27,848 bases of DNA from GCA-2861595 sp035526335 (GCA_035526335.1 DATLCN010000018.1:1-27848), one strand, 5' to 3'; shown: positions 1 through 6,399, counted from the stretch's first letter. The notes: generated from the sequence alone by a model not told the origin. A program made the numbers and translations.

Positions 1-698
1 CACCACCGGTCCTGGCGCCGGCCCCGCCAGTACAGCGCGGCGCACAGATCCCTGACCGCCGGCGTGGTCGGGCGATCATTCAGCGGAACGAAGCTGGCCA
101 CCTGTCCCTGATGGCGGGCCTTGGCCCGGTAGCGCACGGTCTCCATCGGGTTCTCTTCCAGCGGCAGCCACCTGGGCTTGCGGTGCGCCTCTCGCACGAG
201 GGCGACCATGACCGAGCCCACGTCTTGTACCGACGCCGGCGCCCGTCCTGCCTTGCGCACCCGCCGCAAGACCTTCTGGCAGTCCTCGGTGTCCCACTGC
301 ACCACGCTTCGAGCACCGATCACGGGCACGATGTGGCAACGGATGATGCGCTCCCAGTCCTGCAGGGTGCGCCGGCGCACGCCGTCGTCCTCCATTCTGG
401 TCAGCAGCCTCTTCCCCAGGGCGGCGATGTCGCGCTTGGCCCGCTCGGTCTCGTGCGTGTCGGCAGCGAGCGTCACCCCGGCGTCGAGCCAGCGCTCGGC
501 CTTGTCGAAGATGGCGTTGGCCTCTTCCAGGTCCTCGCCGCTCAGGTAACGCCACTCGCCGGTCTCCAGGTCCTTGTAGACCACCCGGGGCCGTGGACGC
601 GCCGGCGTCGGCCCGTAGAGCTTGGTCTGCCACGGCCGCATTCCCCCGCCCCGCAACTTTCCCAGCCGCAGTGGCCGGTTCGCTTGATCCTTGGTCAT
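1..698 (-). CDS. Tyrosine-type integrase, N-terminal part (runs off window)
   Basis: Minus-strand frame open from the ATG at 698 to the window edge, about 232 codons, so the catalytic C-terminus is not visible. The visible part has an N-terminal segment (residues 1-60), a helical linker, and a SAM-like core-binding domain at about 100-200 with the pattern of integrases: a 'RTLQDWERIIRCHIVPVIG' helix, then a helix ending near 'PLEENPMETVRY'. The start is chosen because GAGAGG lies 6 nt upstream and because the ATG overlaps the stop of the excisionase-like gene by 4 nt (ATGA). It lies next to a partial tRNA-Glu copy, as expected for a tRNA-targeting integrase. The family call is by recognition of the domain pattern. 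The catalytic Arg-His-Arg-Tyr residues would lie to the left and cannot be checked. Confidence 0.75.
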   Translation of the reverse strand, partial: MTKDQANRPLRLGKLRGGGMRPWQTKLYGPTPARPRPRVVYKDLETGEWRYLSGEDLEEANAIFDKAERWLDAGVTLAADTHETERAKRDIAALGKRLLTRMEDDGVRRRTLQDWERIIRCHIVPVIGARSVVQWDTEDCQKVLRRVRKAGRAPASVQDVGSVMVALVREAHRKPRWLPLEENPMETVRYRAKARHQGQVASFVPLNDRPTTPAVRDLCAALYWRGRRQDRW

Positions 699-907
699 CG
701 CATTCCTCTCGCACGTTGACGCTTTGGCCGAGGTGGATCGACCGCCTCGGAGATCTCGCGGGCCGCCTTGGCTTGCTCGGCGGCGCGCAGGCTGGACAGC
801 GACCAGCGACCGCTTCCGTCCACCACGGGCTTGGGGAACCAGGGCTCCTTGACCAGTTGGTAGGCGCGGGTCCTGCCGATGCCGTAGCGCACTTCGAGGT
901 CTCTCAT
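695..907 (-). CDS. Small HTH protein, excisionase/AlpA-like
   Basis: Seventy residues with a helix-turn-helix at the N-terminus ('MRDLEVRYGIGRTRAYQLVK') followed by 'PWFPKPVV' and a short wing, the layout of MerR-like excisionases and AlpA proteins that bind att or int-promoter DNA. The tail is Arg/Lys-rich. Its stop overlaps the integrase start by 4 nt, so the two are probably translationally coupled. ATG 907 is the first in-frame start. The frame stays open upstream and the residues RRLLT just before it also look like part of the fold, so an unusual upstream start is possible. Role as a recombination directionality factor is inferred from size, fold and position. Confidence 0.65.
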   Translation of the reverse strand: MRDLEVRYGIGRTRAYQLVKEPWFPKPVVDGSGRWSLSSLRAAEQAKAAREISEAVDPPRPKRQRARGMR

Positions 908-1077
908 CGTGAGGAGACGTCGGCGATCTGAAGGTCCGGCTCGAAGCTCCGAACGAGGCGCGGACCAACCGCTCGGTCCGTGCCCTTCGACGATACGGCC
1001 TCGACAGGATTTCGTCGTGGACTTGGCGCGTCGGGCTGGCCGAAGCTCGTAAACCGGGTCCGCACAGTGACAAGCGG

Positions 1078-1120
1078 CCTCGTATGTCTGTCCAGTCCTC
1101 GTATGTCCACTTCGTATTCC
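1078..1120. repeat. Direct repeats upstream of the excisionase gene
   Basis: The 11-mer CCTCGTATGTC occurs at 1078-1088 and 1097-1107 (19 bp period), followed by the related TTCGTATTCC at 1111-1120. They lie between the excisionase-like gene and the partial tRNA-Glu copy. They may be integrase arm sites or an operator for the xis-int pair. The rest of 908-1162 shows no convincing gene. Confidence 0.5.
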
Positions 1121-1162
1121 AGCAAACCAAGAGGCTGGCAACTTCACTAGCTCTAAGCCTGT

Positions 1163-1222
1163 GACCTGCTACTTTACTCGCAGCCCCAACGGGATTCGAA
1201 CCCGTGCCGCCACTTGAGAGGG
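1163..1222. repeat. Left attachment repeat: 3' fragment of tRNA-Glu
   Basis: Sixty bases matching 4356-4416 with one substitution (C at 1179 versus T at 4372) and one missing C in the anticodon-stem part. Positions 1181-1222 correspond to the 3' half of the intact tRNA-Glu gene: anticodon loop, T-arm and acceptor 3' strand. The 5' half of a tRNA is absent. A truncated tRNA copy as a direct repeat of an intact tRNA is the usual scar of a tRNA-targeting integrative element. Identity ends inside the anticodon loop, which would mark the crossover zone. Confidence 0.85.
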
Positions 1223-1326
1223 CGATCAAGGCAGTATCGTCAAATCACGTTCTACGCGTTCCTCCAGGTCACAGGCCCTTCCGGTGATGGTCGCGTGCCG
1301 CTTGGTGGGGCCCAATGTCGGGCAGT

Positions 1327-1347
1327 GGATTGGCAAACGGATTGGCA
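1327..1347. repeat. Candidate integrase arm-type sites, left end
   Basis: Two direct copies of the 9-mer GGATTGGCA (1327-1335 and 1339-1347, 12 bp period), about 105 bp inside the left attachment repeat. The same 9-mer recurs inside the right end (4269-4314). Symmetry about the two core repeats suggests integrase arm-binding sites. Nothing else was recognised in 1223-1383. Confidence 0.55.
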
Positions 1348-1383
1348 GGTCCCGGCTGAGACAAGACACGTGGTCCTGGTCAA

Positions 1384-1752
1384 TCACGCCCAGCGCGACT
1401 TGAAGAGTGAAACGATCTCGTTCTGCACGTCGTTTCCAGACGCGGCCTTGACGAGAAGATCCGCTACAACACGGTCGTCGGACGGCAAGACGGCGGCACC
1501 GTCGATACCGTTGCGATCGAGCAACCAACGGGCGAGAAGGAACGCCGTGCGCTTGTTCGCCTCCCCGAAACCCTGTGTCCTCGCCACCCGATAGGCAAGC
1601 ACCGCTGCCGCTTCGACGGGTTCTTCGAGGTTGTCGATCGCGTGCAGCGCCTTCTCCACGCGATCGAGTTCATCGGGTTCGTCGAACCACTCGTCGTCTT
1701 CGCGCGAAGCGTGGTTGAGCGCGATCGCGAGGGCCAACGACGGCCGGTTCAA
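1384..1752 (-). CDS. doc: Doc/Fic-family toxin with Gln at the catalytic His position
   Basis: A 122-residue all-helical protein of the death-on-curing (Doc) branch of the Fic fold. Doc of phage P1 phosphorylates EF-Tu. The Fic motif is at residues 60-68 and reads Q-G-F-G-E-A-N-K-R, where canonical proteins have H-x-F-x-[DE]-[GA]-N-[GK]-R. The anion-binding N-K-R part is intact, but the catalytic His is Gln. This may be a family variant or an inactive toxin. The start is TTG at 1752, overlapping the stop of the small upstream gene (CATTGA); no better start lies near. The toxin-antitoxin role is inferred from the family and the coupled small partner. It lies inside the tRNA-Glu element. Confidence 0.75.
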   Translation of the reverse strand: MNRPSLALAIALNHASREDDEWFDEPDELDRVEKALHAIDNLEEPVEAAAVLAYRVARTQGFGEANKRTAFLLARWLLDRNGIDGAAVLPSDDRVVADLLVKAASGNDVQNEIVSLFKSRWA

Positions 1753-1874
1753 TGGTCGTGCAGATACTCGAGCAACTCGGCGTACTCAGCCAAGCGCTCG
1801 TCAAGCCAGCCGCGATCGGCGTCACTCAGTTCGCCGACCTTCTCTCGTGCCGCGACGCGCGCAACCTGGCTCAT
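1749..1874 (-). CDS. Small antitoxin-like protein coupled to Doc
   Basis: Forty-one residues, starting MSQVARVAAREKVGEL and ending with an acidic helix and HDH. Its stop overlaps the Doc start, the arrangement expected of a toxin-antitoxin pair with the antitoxin first. The -10-like TACGCT lies 6 nt before the ATG with no Shine-Dalgarno, so the message may be leaderless. The frame is open far upstream, but that extra part belongs to a different relic (see 1875-2135), so ATG 1874 is preferred. No antitoxin family was recognised from sequence; the assignment rests on context. Confidence 0.55.
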   Translation of the reverse strand: MSQVARVAAREKVGELSDADRGWLDERLAEYAELLEYLHDH

Positions 1875-2135
1875 ACAACAAGCGTACCGTGCTGCCCTTT
1901 TGGCCGCGGCGGCGGTCACTCTGAACGAGGAGCAGAGCGCGACGATGCCGGGTCGCGCGCCGCCAAGGCCAGCGCGATCTCGGTCGGCTCCTTCCGTCGT
2001 GTGGCTCAGGTCCGTCATCGTGGCGGATAACCCACGCACGAGGCGGTCTGGAGCCGGCCGATCCAGTGCCAGGTTGTCGATCCGCTTCATCAGCGCCCGC
2101 AGGTTGGGCGGCTGACTCGCCCGCTTGACGCTCAC
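1875..2135 (-). pseudogene. Truncated AbiEii-like toxin remnant
   Basis: The start GTG at 2135 overlaps the AbiEi-like stop by 4 nt (GTGA), the usual abiEi-abiEii coupling. About the first 35-40 residues (beginning MSVKRASQPPNLRAL) resemble the N-terminus of AbiEii nucleotidyltransferases that accompany this AbiEi type. After that the sequence loses resemblance: the nucleotidyltransferase core is missing, and the frame runs by chance into the small antitoxin gene. AbiEii proteins are usually around 250-300 residues, so this one is inactivated. The family call is from N-terminal resemblance and operon position, so it is moderate. Confidence 0.5.
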
Positions 2136-2683
2136 GCGACGGCACCCAGCTCAACGAGGACGGCGTGCGCCTCACTGCGACGAAGCAGGCCTTGCTTTGC
2201 AGCACTTCGCGCCGCGTCGAGGAGTCGCTCGCCCATCACCAGGCCACGGCAGTCGAGGAGCGCCTTTGCCACCGTCGTGGTCGGAATGCCCTCGTAAACG
2301 GTGAGGTCGTGTAGATCGAGCTCCTGCTGAATGACTTTGATGTGTGCGGGCTGGCGCGCCCGGACCCGCCTGGGCGTCCCCACGCGAATCTGGCGTGGGT
2401 TCACCAGTCCCAGGCCGTGCAGGTCGAGCACTGCATCATGGGTGAGGTAGGCGTCCGGGCCAACCCGGAGGACCGCCTCCATGAACAGGTCACGGTCGGT
2501 CCTCGGGATATCGGCGAACCTGTACAGGCCGTAGGCGACGTGGTCAAGACCACCGCGCGCGGCAATCTTTCGCAGCTCGACCGGCGGTACGTCAAGCTCT
2601 GCGGCTGCACGGGTGGTGACGAAGCCGTACTTGTCGAGCACGAACTCGTGCAGCCTCCTCCGGTATGTGTCGGCCGGCGCCAT
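2132..2683 (-). CDS. AbiEi-family antitoxin / transcriptional regulator
   Basis: A 183-residue protein with an N-terminal winged-helix domain (about residues 1-55, 'YGFVTTRAAAELDVPPVELR'), the segment 'GLDHVAYGLYRFADIP' typical of AbiEi-domain proteins, and a C-terminal domain. AbiEi proteins bind inverted repeats in their own promoter and repress the abiE operon, whose AbiEii partner is a nucleotidyltransferase toxin. ATG 2683 is chosen because AGAGGAG lies about 6 nt upstream. The partner is truncated (1875-2135), so this is probably an orphan antitoxin that could still repress or cross-neutralise. A short palindrome lies 25 bp upstream. It lies inside the decayed element at tRNA-Glu. Confidence 0.75.
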   Translation of the reverse strand: MAPADTYRRRLHEFVLDKYGFVTTRAAAELDVPPVELRKIAARGGLDHVAYGLYRFADIPRTDRDLFMEAVLRVGPDAYLTHDAVLDLHGLGLVNPRQIRVGTPRRVRARQPAHIKVIQQELDLHDLTVYEGIPTTTVAKALLDCRGLVMGERLLDAARSAAKQGLLRRSEAHAVLVELGAVA

Positions 2684-2707
2684 CGACGGCTCCTCTCTGG
2701 CACAAAA

Positions 2708-2723
2708 GTACCGAAAACGGTAC
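2708..2723. promoter_or_regulatory. Palindrome upstream of AbiEi gene, candidate operator
   Basis: Perfect inverted repeat GTACCG-AAAA-CGGTAC, 25 bp upstream of the AbiEi-like start codon. AbiEi regulators autorepress through inverted repeats in their own promoter. On the minus strand a GATAAT hexamer lies upstream of the palindrome and could be the -10, placing the palindrome at the start of the transcript. Confidence 0.5.
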
Positions 2724-2775
2724 GGTAGTGCCACGCCCGCAATGGGCGTACCAATTATCGGGACGTGAGGTCTCG

Positions 2776-2880
2776 TTGAGGATTCCGTTGAGCCGACTGG
2801 TGCCGCGTTCGGTTGAGGTCGAGGAGATCGTCAGCGGCGAAGTGGCCGCTGAGCCGGTGGCTGTCGTCAGCCCGTCGGCT
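2776..2880 (+). pseudogene. Possible remnant of a transposase N-terminus
   Basis: A plus-strand frame from TTG at 2776 gives 'LRIPLSRLVPRSVEVEEIV' and then 'VAVVSPSA', which resembles the start of ISL3-type transposases. It then breaks down and overlaps the antisense gene remnant at 2867. No inverted repeats or transposase core were seen. It is a weak call, offered because 2724-2866 otherwise holds nothing. Confidence 0.25.
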
Positions 2881-3133
2881 GCACGCCGGCGTGCCGGACG
2901 AGGCGGAGATGATCCTCGGCCGGCCCAGGCAGGACGCGGACGAGGACGACGCCGTTTGACTTGATGGCGACTACCTGAGCGACCGCCGGGTCGGCTTCCT
3001 CATTGCCCACCACGACGTGCTCCCCCTCTTTCAACTGGATGCCCGGGGCGGCATTGCGGACGTTGGTATGGGTGAGGCAGTCGCCGTCGGTGCGCTAGTA
3101 GTCCACCCACAAGTCCCACGTCACAGTTGCCAT
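2867..3133 (-). pseudogene. Conserved hypothetical gene with a nonsense codon
   Basis: From ATG 3133 the frame reads MATVTWDLWVDY, then TAG (3095-3097), then continues without another stop for 75 codons to TGA at 2867. The downstream part is protein-like: 'RTDGDCLTHTNVRNAAPGI', 'EGEHVVVGNEEADPAVAQVV' and 'GVVLVRVLPGPAEDHLRLV'. A CAG-to-TAG change (Gln) is the simplest explanation. It resembles a small hypothetical protein I associate with actinobacterial genomes; function unknown. It starts 15 nt after the stop of the preceding damaged gene, so the two formed an operon behind the integrase. Suppression or an assembly error are alternatives. Confidence 0.6.
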
Positions 3134-3148
3134 TCTACGACCCGCGCG

Positions 3149-3528
3149 TCATTTCGATGTACGGGCCGGGTTTGGTGCTGGAGGCTTAAAGCAGTCATCC
3201 AGCCGAGCAAGGGTGGACGGCGTTACGTCGGGCAGCACCACGTCGTAGTGCGGGCGAGCCAGCGTTGGGATGACAGCGAAGCCCGAGCCACGCAGCACTC
3301 CGACCGTGGAGAGCCGTACCTGGCCGTAGCGAGCCAGGTATGGCTCGCGCGCGCACAGGACCTCCAGGGCTTCGTCAAGGACGAGGAAAACCGAGACGGC
3401 GTACAACCCGAGTTCGTCGAATGCGTCGAGCGCCGTTCGTCTGAGGTACTCCGATCCCATCTGGCCGCCCCGCATACCACGACGGCATCCTCCGGCGGCT
3501 CTTCATCCCGAAGGATGATCGGCTCCAA
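3149..3528 (-). pseudogene. Conserved hypothetical gene with a frameshift
   Basis: The upstream frame from TTG 3528 reads MEPIILRDEEPPEDAVVV. The neighbouring frame continues with 'MRGGQMGSEYLRRTALDAF', 'ELGLYAVSVFLVLDEALEVL' and 'RYGQVRLSTVGVL', ending at 3149. Joining them needs a single missing base near 3475, giving a protein of about 125 residues. The second frame begins with an ATG there, so a shortened 108-residue protein could still be made. Function unknown. It begins 3 nt after the integrase stop, so it belonged to the integrase operon. Confidence 0.55.
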
Positions 3529-3531
3529 AGC

Positions 3532-4258
3532 TCAGACCCTTGCCTTCTCGACCGCATCGTCGAAGGTCCGGCCGAGCATGTCTGCCGCGTCACGGTCCGA
3601 CTCGGCCAGGAAGTGGGAGTACACGTTCAGTGTGGTGGAGGCGTTGCGGTGGCCGAGGCGGCCGGCGACGGTTCGCACGTCGACGCCCAGGGAGAACAGG
3701 CGCGTCGCCACGTAGTGGCGCAAGTCGTGAAGGCGGATGCCCGTCAGCCCGGCGCGCCGGCAAAGGGCACGGAAGGCATGGCTCGAATAGTCGGGCAGCC
3801 ACGGCTTGGAGCCGTCGATCTCGTGGCTGAACACGAAGCCGTCCTCAGGCAGCGCCACCTCGCAGCGGTCCGCGTTCAGCCCCATCCACTCCCGGTGCCG
3901 ACGGAGGCTCTACCCAGCGGTCGAGGGCGTCGGCCTTGAGCTTGTGCAGCCCCACGTGGCCGATCCCGGGCAGCAGGTAGCGGTCGAGAAGCCCGCGGGT
4001 CTCCTTGACCGTCTTGGGCGAGAAGTCCTCCTTGGCCTGTTCGAACCAGCGCTCCAACAACTCGCCCACCGTCGCCTGGGTGCTGGCAAGAGCACCCTTG
4101 TCCGCTTCGGCCACGAGTGCCGTCAGCACCCGCTGGGCCTCCCGCTTGCCGCCCCGCACGGTCTTAGTGGCCCAGCGCTTGCGCCCGCTCACGAGGTCGC
4201 GCCCGAGGTAGACGCGCAGCTCCCAGGCCTGGCCCCGCTGGCGCATGAAGCCCTGCAT
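3532..4258 (-). pseudogene. Tyrosine integrase with central deletion
   Basis: The N-terminal piece (from ATG 4258) has a DNA-binding N-terminal domain ('WELRVYLGRDLVSGRKRW') and a core-binding domain ('TVGELLERWFEQAKEDFSPK'). The C-terminal piece, in another frame, carries 'GIRLHDLRHYVATRLF', 'VRTVAGRLGHRNASTTLNVY' and so the H-x-x-R, distal His and presumed Tyr of tyrosine recombinases. Between them, near 3885-3910, about 130 residues are missing, including the first catalytic Arg and the start of the catalytic fold. Frame and content are both broken, so the enzyme should be dead. It lies next to the intact tRNA-Glu and reads away from it, the usual placement for the integrase that made this insertion. 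Confidence 0.8.
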
Positions 4259-4268
4259 GCCAACCTCC

Positions 4269-4314
4269 TGCCAATCCCTCTTGCCACTCCGTCTGGATTG
4301 GCAAGAGATTGGCA
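4269..4314. repeat. Candidate integrase arm-type sites, right end
   Basis: The 9-mer GGATTGGCA occurs at 4295-4303, its exact reverse complement TGCCAATCC at 4269-4277, and the 8-mer GATTGGCA at 4307-4314. These match the pair at 1327-1347 at the other end of the element. They lie between the integrase start and the right core repeat. Confidence 0.55.
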
Positions 4315-4355
4315 TGAGCCTTCAGCAGGTAAAGTCCTTCGGCAAAAAAGCCTCC

Positions 4356-4416
4356 GACCTGCTACTTTACTTGCAGCCCCAACGGGATTCGAACCCGTGC
4401 CGCCACCTTGAGAGGG
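4356..4416. repeat. Right attachment repeat overlapping tRNA-Glu
   Basis: Sixty-one bases repeated at 1163-1222. The part from 4374 to 4416 is the 3' half of the intact tRNA-Glu gene; 4356-4373 lies just outside its 3' end. The repeat restores a full tRNA gene at this end, as tRNA-integrating elements do. Confidence 0.85.
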
Positions 4417-4446
4417 TGGTGTCCTAGGCCGCTAGACGATGGGGCC
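4374..4446 (-). tRNA. tRNA-Glu (anticodon CUC)
   Basis: A full 73-nt cloverleaf on the minus strand. Acceptor GGCCCCA pairs with TGGGGCT (one G-U). The anticodon arm is CCACC-CTCTCAA-GGTGG with anticodon CTC at 34-36. The T-arm is ACGGG-TTCGAAT-CCCGT. The discriminator is G and no CCA is encoded. A six-T run on the minus strand (4349-4344) downstream may aid termination. The gene is the integration target of the element to its left and is presumably charged by the GluRS encoded at 6408-7820. Confidence 0.95.
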
Positions 4447-4459
4447 GTGCTGCCCCCGC

Positions 4460-4465
4460 ATGATA
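4460..4465 (-). promoter_or_regulatory. Candidate -10 of tRNA-Glu promoter
   Basis: TATCAT on the minus strand, 13 nt upstream of the mature tRNA 5' end, close to consensus and correctly placed for a start a few bases before the tRNA. No clear -35 was seen. Confidence 0.4.
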
Positions 4466-4517
4466 GGCGGCGGCCTCGCTGGCGGCTCCGGCACGTCGTC
4501 GCAGCCTCGTCGTCTTG

Positions 4518-5390
4518 CTATTCCGGAGGCGGCGGAGGGATGCGCCGGCGGCGAACGAACCCGGTGCCGGCGACAGCGGCCCCAACGGCGACGACACTCA
4601 GCGCTGCAGGTCCGAGCGGACTCGAGGAAGATGCATCGGTGCTTTCGCCGTGGGCCACCTCGGTGCCGGCGGCGGTCGTGGTCGGCGATCCCTCCGCGGC
4701 CGGGAGCTGCTGATCGGTGCCTACTCCCTCAACCTCGGCTGCCGCTGAACCCGATAGAGCCGCCCCGGCCGGAACCGTCGATGAAACGCCCGTCCCGCCG
4801 GTCGCGGCCGCAATTGTGCGAGCCCTCGGCGTAGTCGCAGCAGACCTGGAGGCACCCAGCACCGCCACCGTGGTAGACGGCTGATCAGGGAGTGGAGTAC
4901 TCCTCCCGGCATTGCTGCCGGGAGACTCCGTGGGCGCCGCAGGGAGCGTGGACGGACTGCCTTCGGTACCGGGCGTTGGTGCGGGTGGTGCCGTGGTCGT
5001 GGATGTCGAGGTCGACGGCGGCGGCGCGTCCACGAAAAACAGGGCGAAAGCACTGAAGGCGCCCTGAGTCGCTCGCACACTGTAGGGGCTCGATGGCGAA
5101 GGTGGAGCGCCGGCCGGGACCACGATGCCGGTGGAGAACCTGCCCTCGGTGTCGGTGGTGGCGGTGCCCAGAAGTTGGTCGTTCGCATTCCATGACAACG
5201 TCACCGTCTGATCGTGCGCCCAGTGGGTGCCTCTCACCTCCACTGCTGATCCGGCAGGACCCTTGTCGGGTGCCAGGCTGATGGCCGGTTCGGGCGGCGG
5301 TGCGTAACATGCCCAAGCCGGAACGGCCACGCCCAGGGCCACGGCAGCGATGCCCGCGCAGGCACTCAGCACCCCCCGCACCGAGCCCAT
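4518..5390 (-). CDS. Secreted Ser/Thr/Pro-rich protein with C-terminal anchor
   Basis: A 290-residue protein. ATG 5390 puts a classical signal peptide at the N-terminus (MGSVRG, hydrophobic core, cleavage probably after AWA before Cys). Residues about 35-120 form a single beta-rich domain ('ISLAPDKGPAGSAVEVRGTH', then 'GTATTDTEGRFSTG'), of the kind found in IPT/Ig-like extracellular modules. Residues about 125-255 are a low-complexity Thr/Ser/Pro/Ala linker. The end is a hydrophobic helix ('LGPAALSVVAVGAAVAGTGF') followed by RRRR, a membrane-anchor pattern. There is no LPXTG. The likely location is the outer face of the membrane, spanning the wall. Function unknown; no catalytic motif was seen. 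Confidence 0.75.
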   Translation of the reverse strand: MGSVRGVLSACAGIAAVALGVAVPAWACYAPPPEPAISLAPDKGPAGSAVEVRGTHWAHDQTVTLSWNANDQLLGTATTDTEGRFSTGIVVPAGAPPSPSSPYSVRATQGAFSAFALFFVDAPPPSTSTSTTTAPPAPTPGTEGSPSTLPAAPTESPGSNAGRSTPLPDQPSTTVAVLGASRSAATTPRARTIAAATGGTGVSSTVPAGAALSGSAAAEVEGVGTDQQLPAAEGSPTTTAAGTEVAHGESTDASSSSPLGPAALSVVAVGAAVAGTGFVRRRRIPPPPPE

Positions 5391-5580
5391 CGACCCAGTG
5401 TGGCAGCCGGGACCACCCGTGTCGACCGCTGCGGACGTGGCGGCCAGCCCGGGCGAAGAGCGGGAAGAGCTGACTGTTCTTCTACGCACCGCAGGCTAGC
5501 GAAGCGGTTACACCCGAGCCGGCGAGCCCGGCGAGACAGTGCCATTTCGCACCTTGCCGGCTGGTCCCTCGTTCGCGTTC

Positions 5581-5598
5581 GTGACCAACTTGTGACCA
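5581..5598. repeat. Short direct repeat near tRNA-Gln
   Basis: GTGACCA occurs at 5581-5587 and 5592-5598 (11 bp period), about 75 bp from the 3' end of tRNA-Gln. The layout copies the arm-type sites beside tRNA-Glu. Between them and the tRNA, 5631-5650 matches 1151-1170 at 17 of 20 positions. No gene was recognised in 5391-5671. Confidence 0.35.
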
Positions 5599-5671
5599 GG
5601 AGCAGAATTTCAGGCCATTTCGTGCACGACCTCTAGGCCTGTGAACTGCGGCTTTTATGCTTCTCAGGTTG

Positions 5672-5743
5672 CTCGGGGGGGAGGACTCGAACCCCCAACG
5701 ACTGGACCAGAACCAGCTGTGTTACCGATTACACCACCCCCGA
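5672..5743 (-). tRNA. tRNA-Gln (anticodon CUG)
   Basis: A full 72-nt cloverleaf on the minus strand. Acceptor TCGGGGG pairs with CCCCCGA. The anticodon arm has loop TTCTGGT with anticodon CTG. The T-arm is GGGGG-TTCGAGT-CCTCC. The discriminator is G and no CCA is encoded. It starts 26 nt after the stop of the YdcF-like gene, so it may be cut from the gltX operon transcript or use its own weak promoter. tRNA-Gln beside gltX and tRNA-Glu fits bacteria where one GluRS charges both tRNAs and GatCAB amidates Glu-tRNA-Gln; that route is inferred here, since gat genes are not in the window. Confidence 0.95.
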
Positions 5744-5769
5744 ACGGGCACGCAAAGGCTAGCGCCTCC

Positions 5770-6399
5770 TCACTGAGGTGTCCGCGCCAGTCGCCGGTCG
5801 ATCCCCGCCACCCGGCGGAACCCGAAGACACGGCCGGCCGCCAGCGCCAGGGTCTCCTTCGTGAGGTGCGCGATGCCAGCCGCGCTTCGACCGGAGCCCT
5901 TGACTGGCGAGGTGTGGGCACGAAGACCGAGCTCTTTGGCAATGGCGGTGATCCGGGCGGCGTGATATCCGTCGGAGACCAGCAGGACGTCGGTGATAGG
6001 CGGGTCATGACGCTTGAGGAAGTGGGCTGCCGATGCCAAGGACTGCCACGAGCTGCGGCCTGAGACCTCACGCAGTATCGCCGTCTCCGGCACCCCGCGC
6101 TTGCGGAGGTACCCAGCCGACACAACCGCCTCGGTGAAGCGGTCGCCGGAGCGCCGGCCGCCGGTGACCACCACCTTGTCCGCCAGCCCCCGCCTGTAAA
6201 GAGAGAGCGCCTGGTCGAGCCGGGCTCTCAGGACCGGTGACGGGCGGCCGTTGTATTGGGCGGCACCGAACACGACGATGGCCTGTGCCGGCCTTGCCTG
6301 GTCCCGACCGGACGCCTGCCACACCTGGACGAACGTGACAACGAGGTAGAGCATGAGGAAGGCGACCAGCCCGGCCCCCACCTTGACGGCCCGTCGCAC
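5770..6399 (-). CDS. YdcF/SanA-like DUF218 membrane protein
   Basis: A 209-residue protein starting at GTG 6399, with AGGAGG 5 nt upstream. One N-terminal membrane helix (about residues 7-28) precedes a DUF218 domain with its conserved stretches: 'QAIVVFGAAQYNGRPSPVL', 'LDQALSLYRRGLADKVVVTG', 'DRFTEAVVSAGYLRKRGVP' and 'LLVSDGYHAARITAIAKELG'. Members (SanA, ElyC, YdcF) are implicated in envelope integrity, and their biochemical activity is not settled. The gene follows gltX by 8 nt and is cotranscribed. The domain is predicted to face outside the membrane. Confidence 0.85.
   Translation of the reverse strand: MRRAVKVGAGLVAFLMLYLVVTFVQVWQASGRDQARPAQAIVVFGAAQYNGRPSPVLRARLDQALSLYRRGLADKVVVTGGRRSGDRFTEAVVSAGYLRKRGVPETAILREVSGRSSWQSLASAAHFLKRHDPPITDVLLVSDGYHAARITAIAKELGLRAHTSPVKGSGRSAAGIAHLTKETLALAAGRVFGFRRVAGIDRRLARTPQ

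Noticed and set aside
76..714. 212-codon minus-strand frame at the left edge
   Set aside because: It is Arg/Gly/Ala-rich with no domain. The neighbouring minus-strand frame, open to the window edge, is the integrase with a ribosome site.
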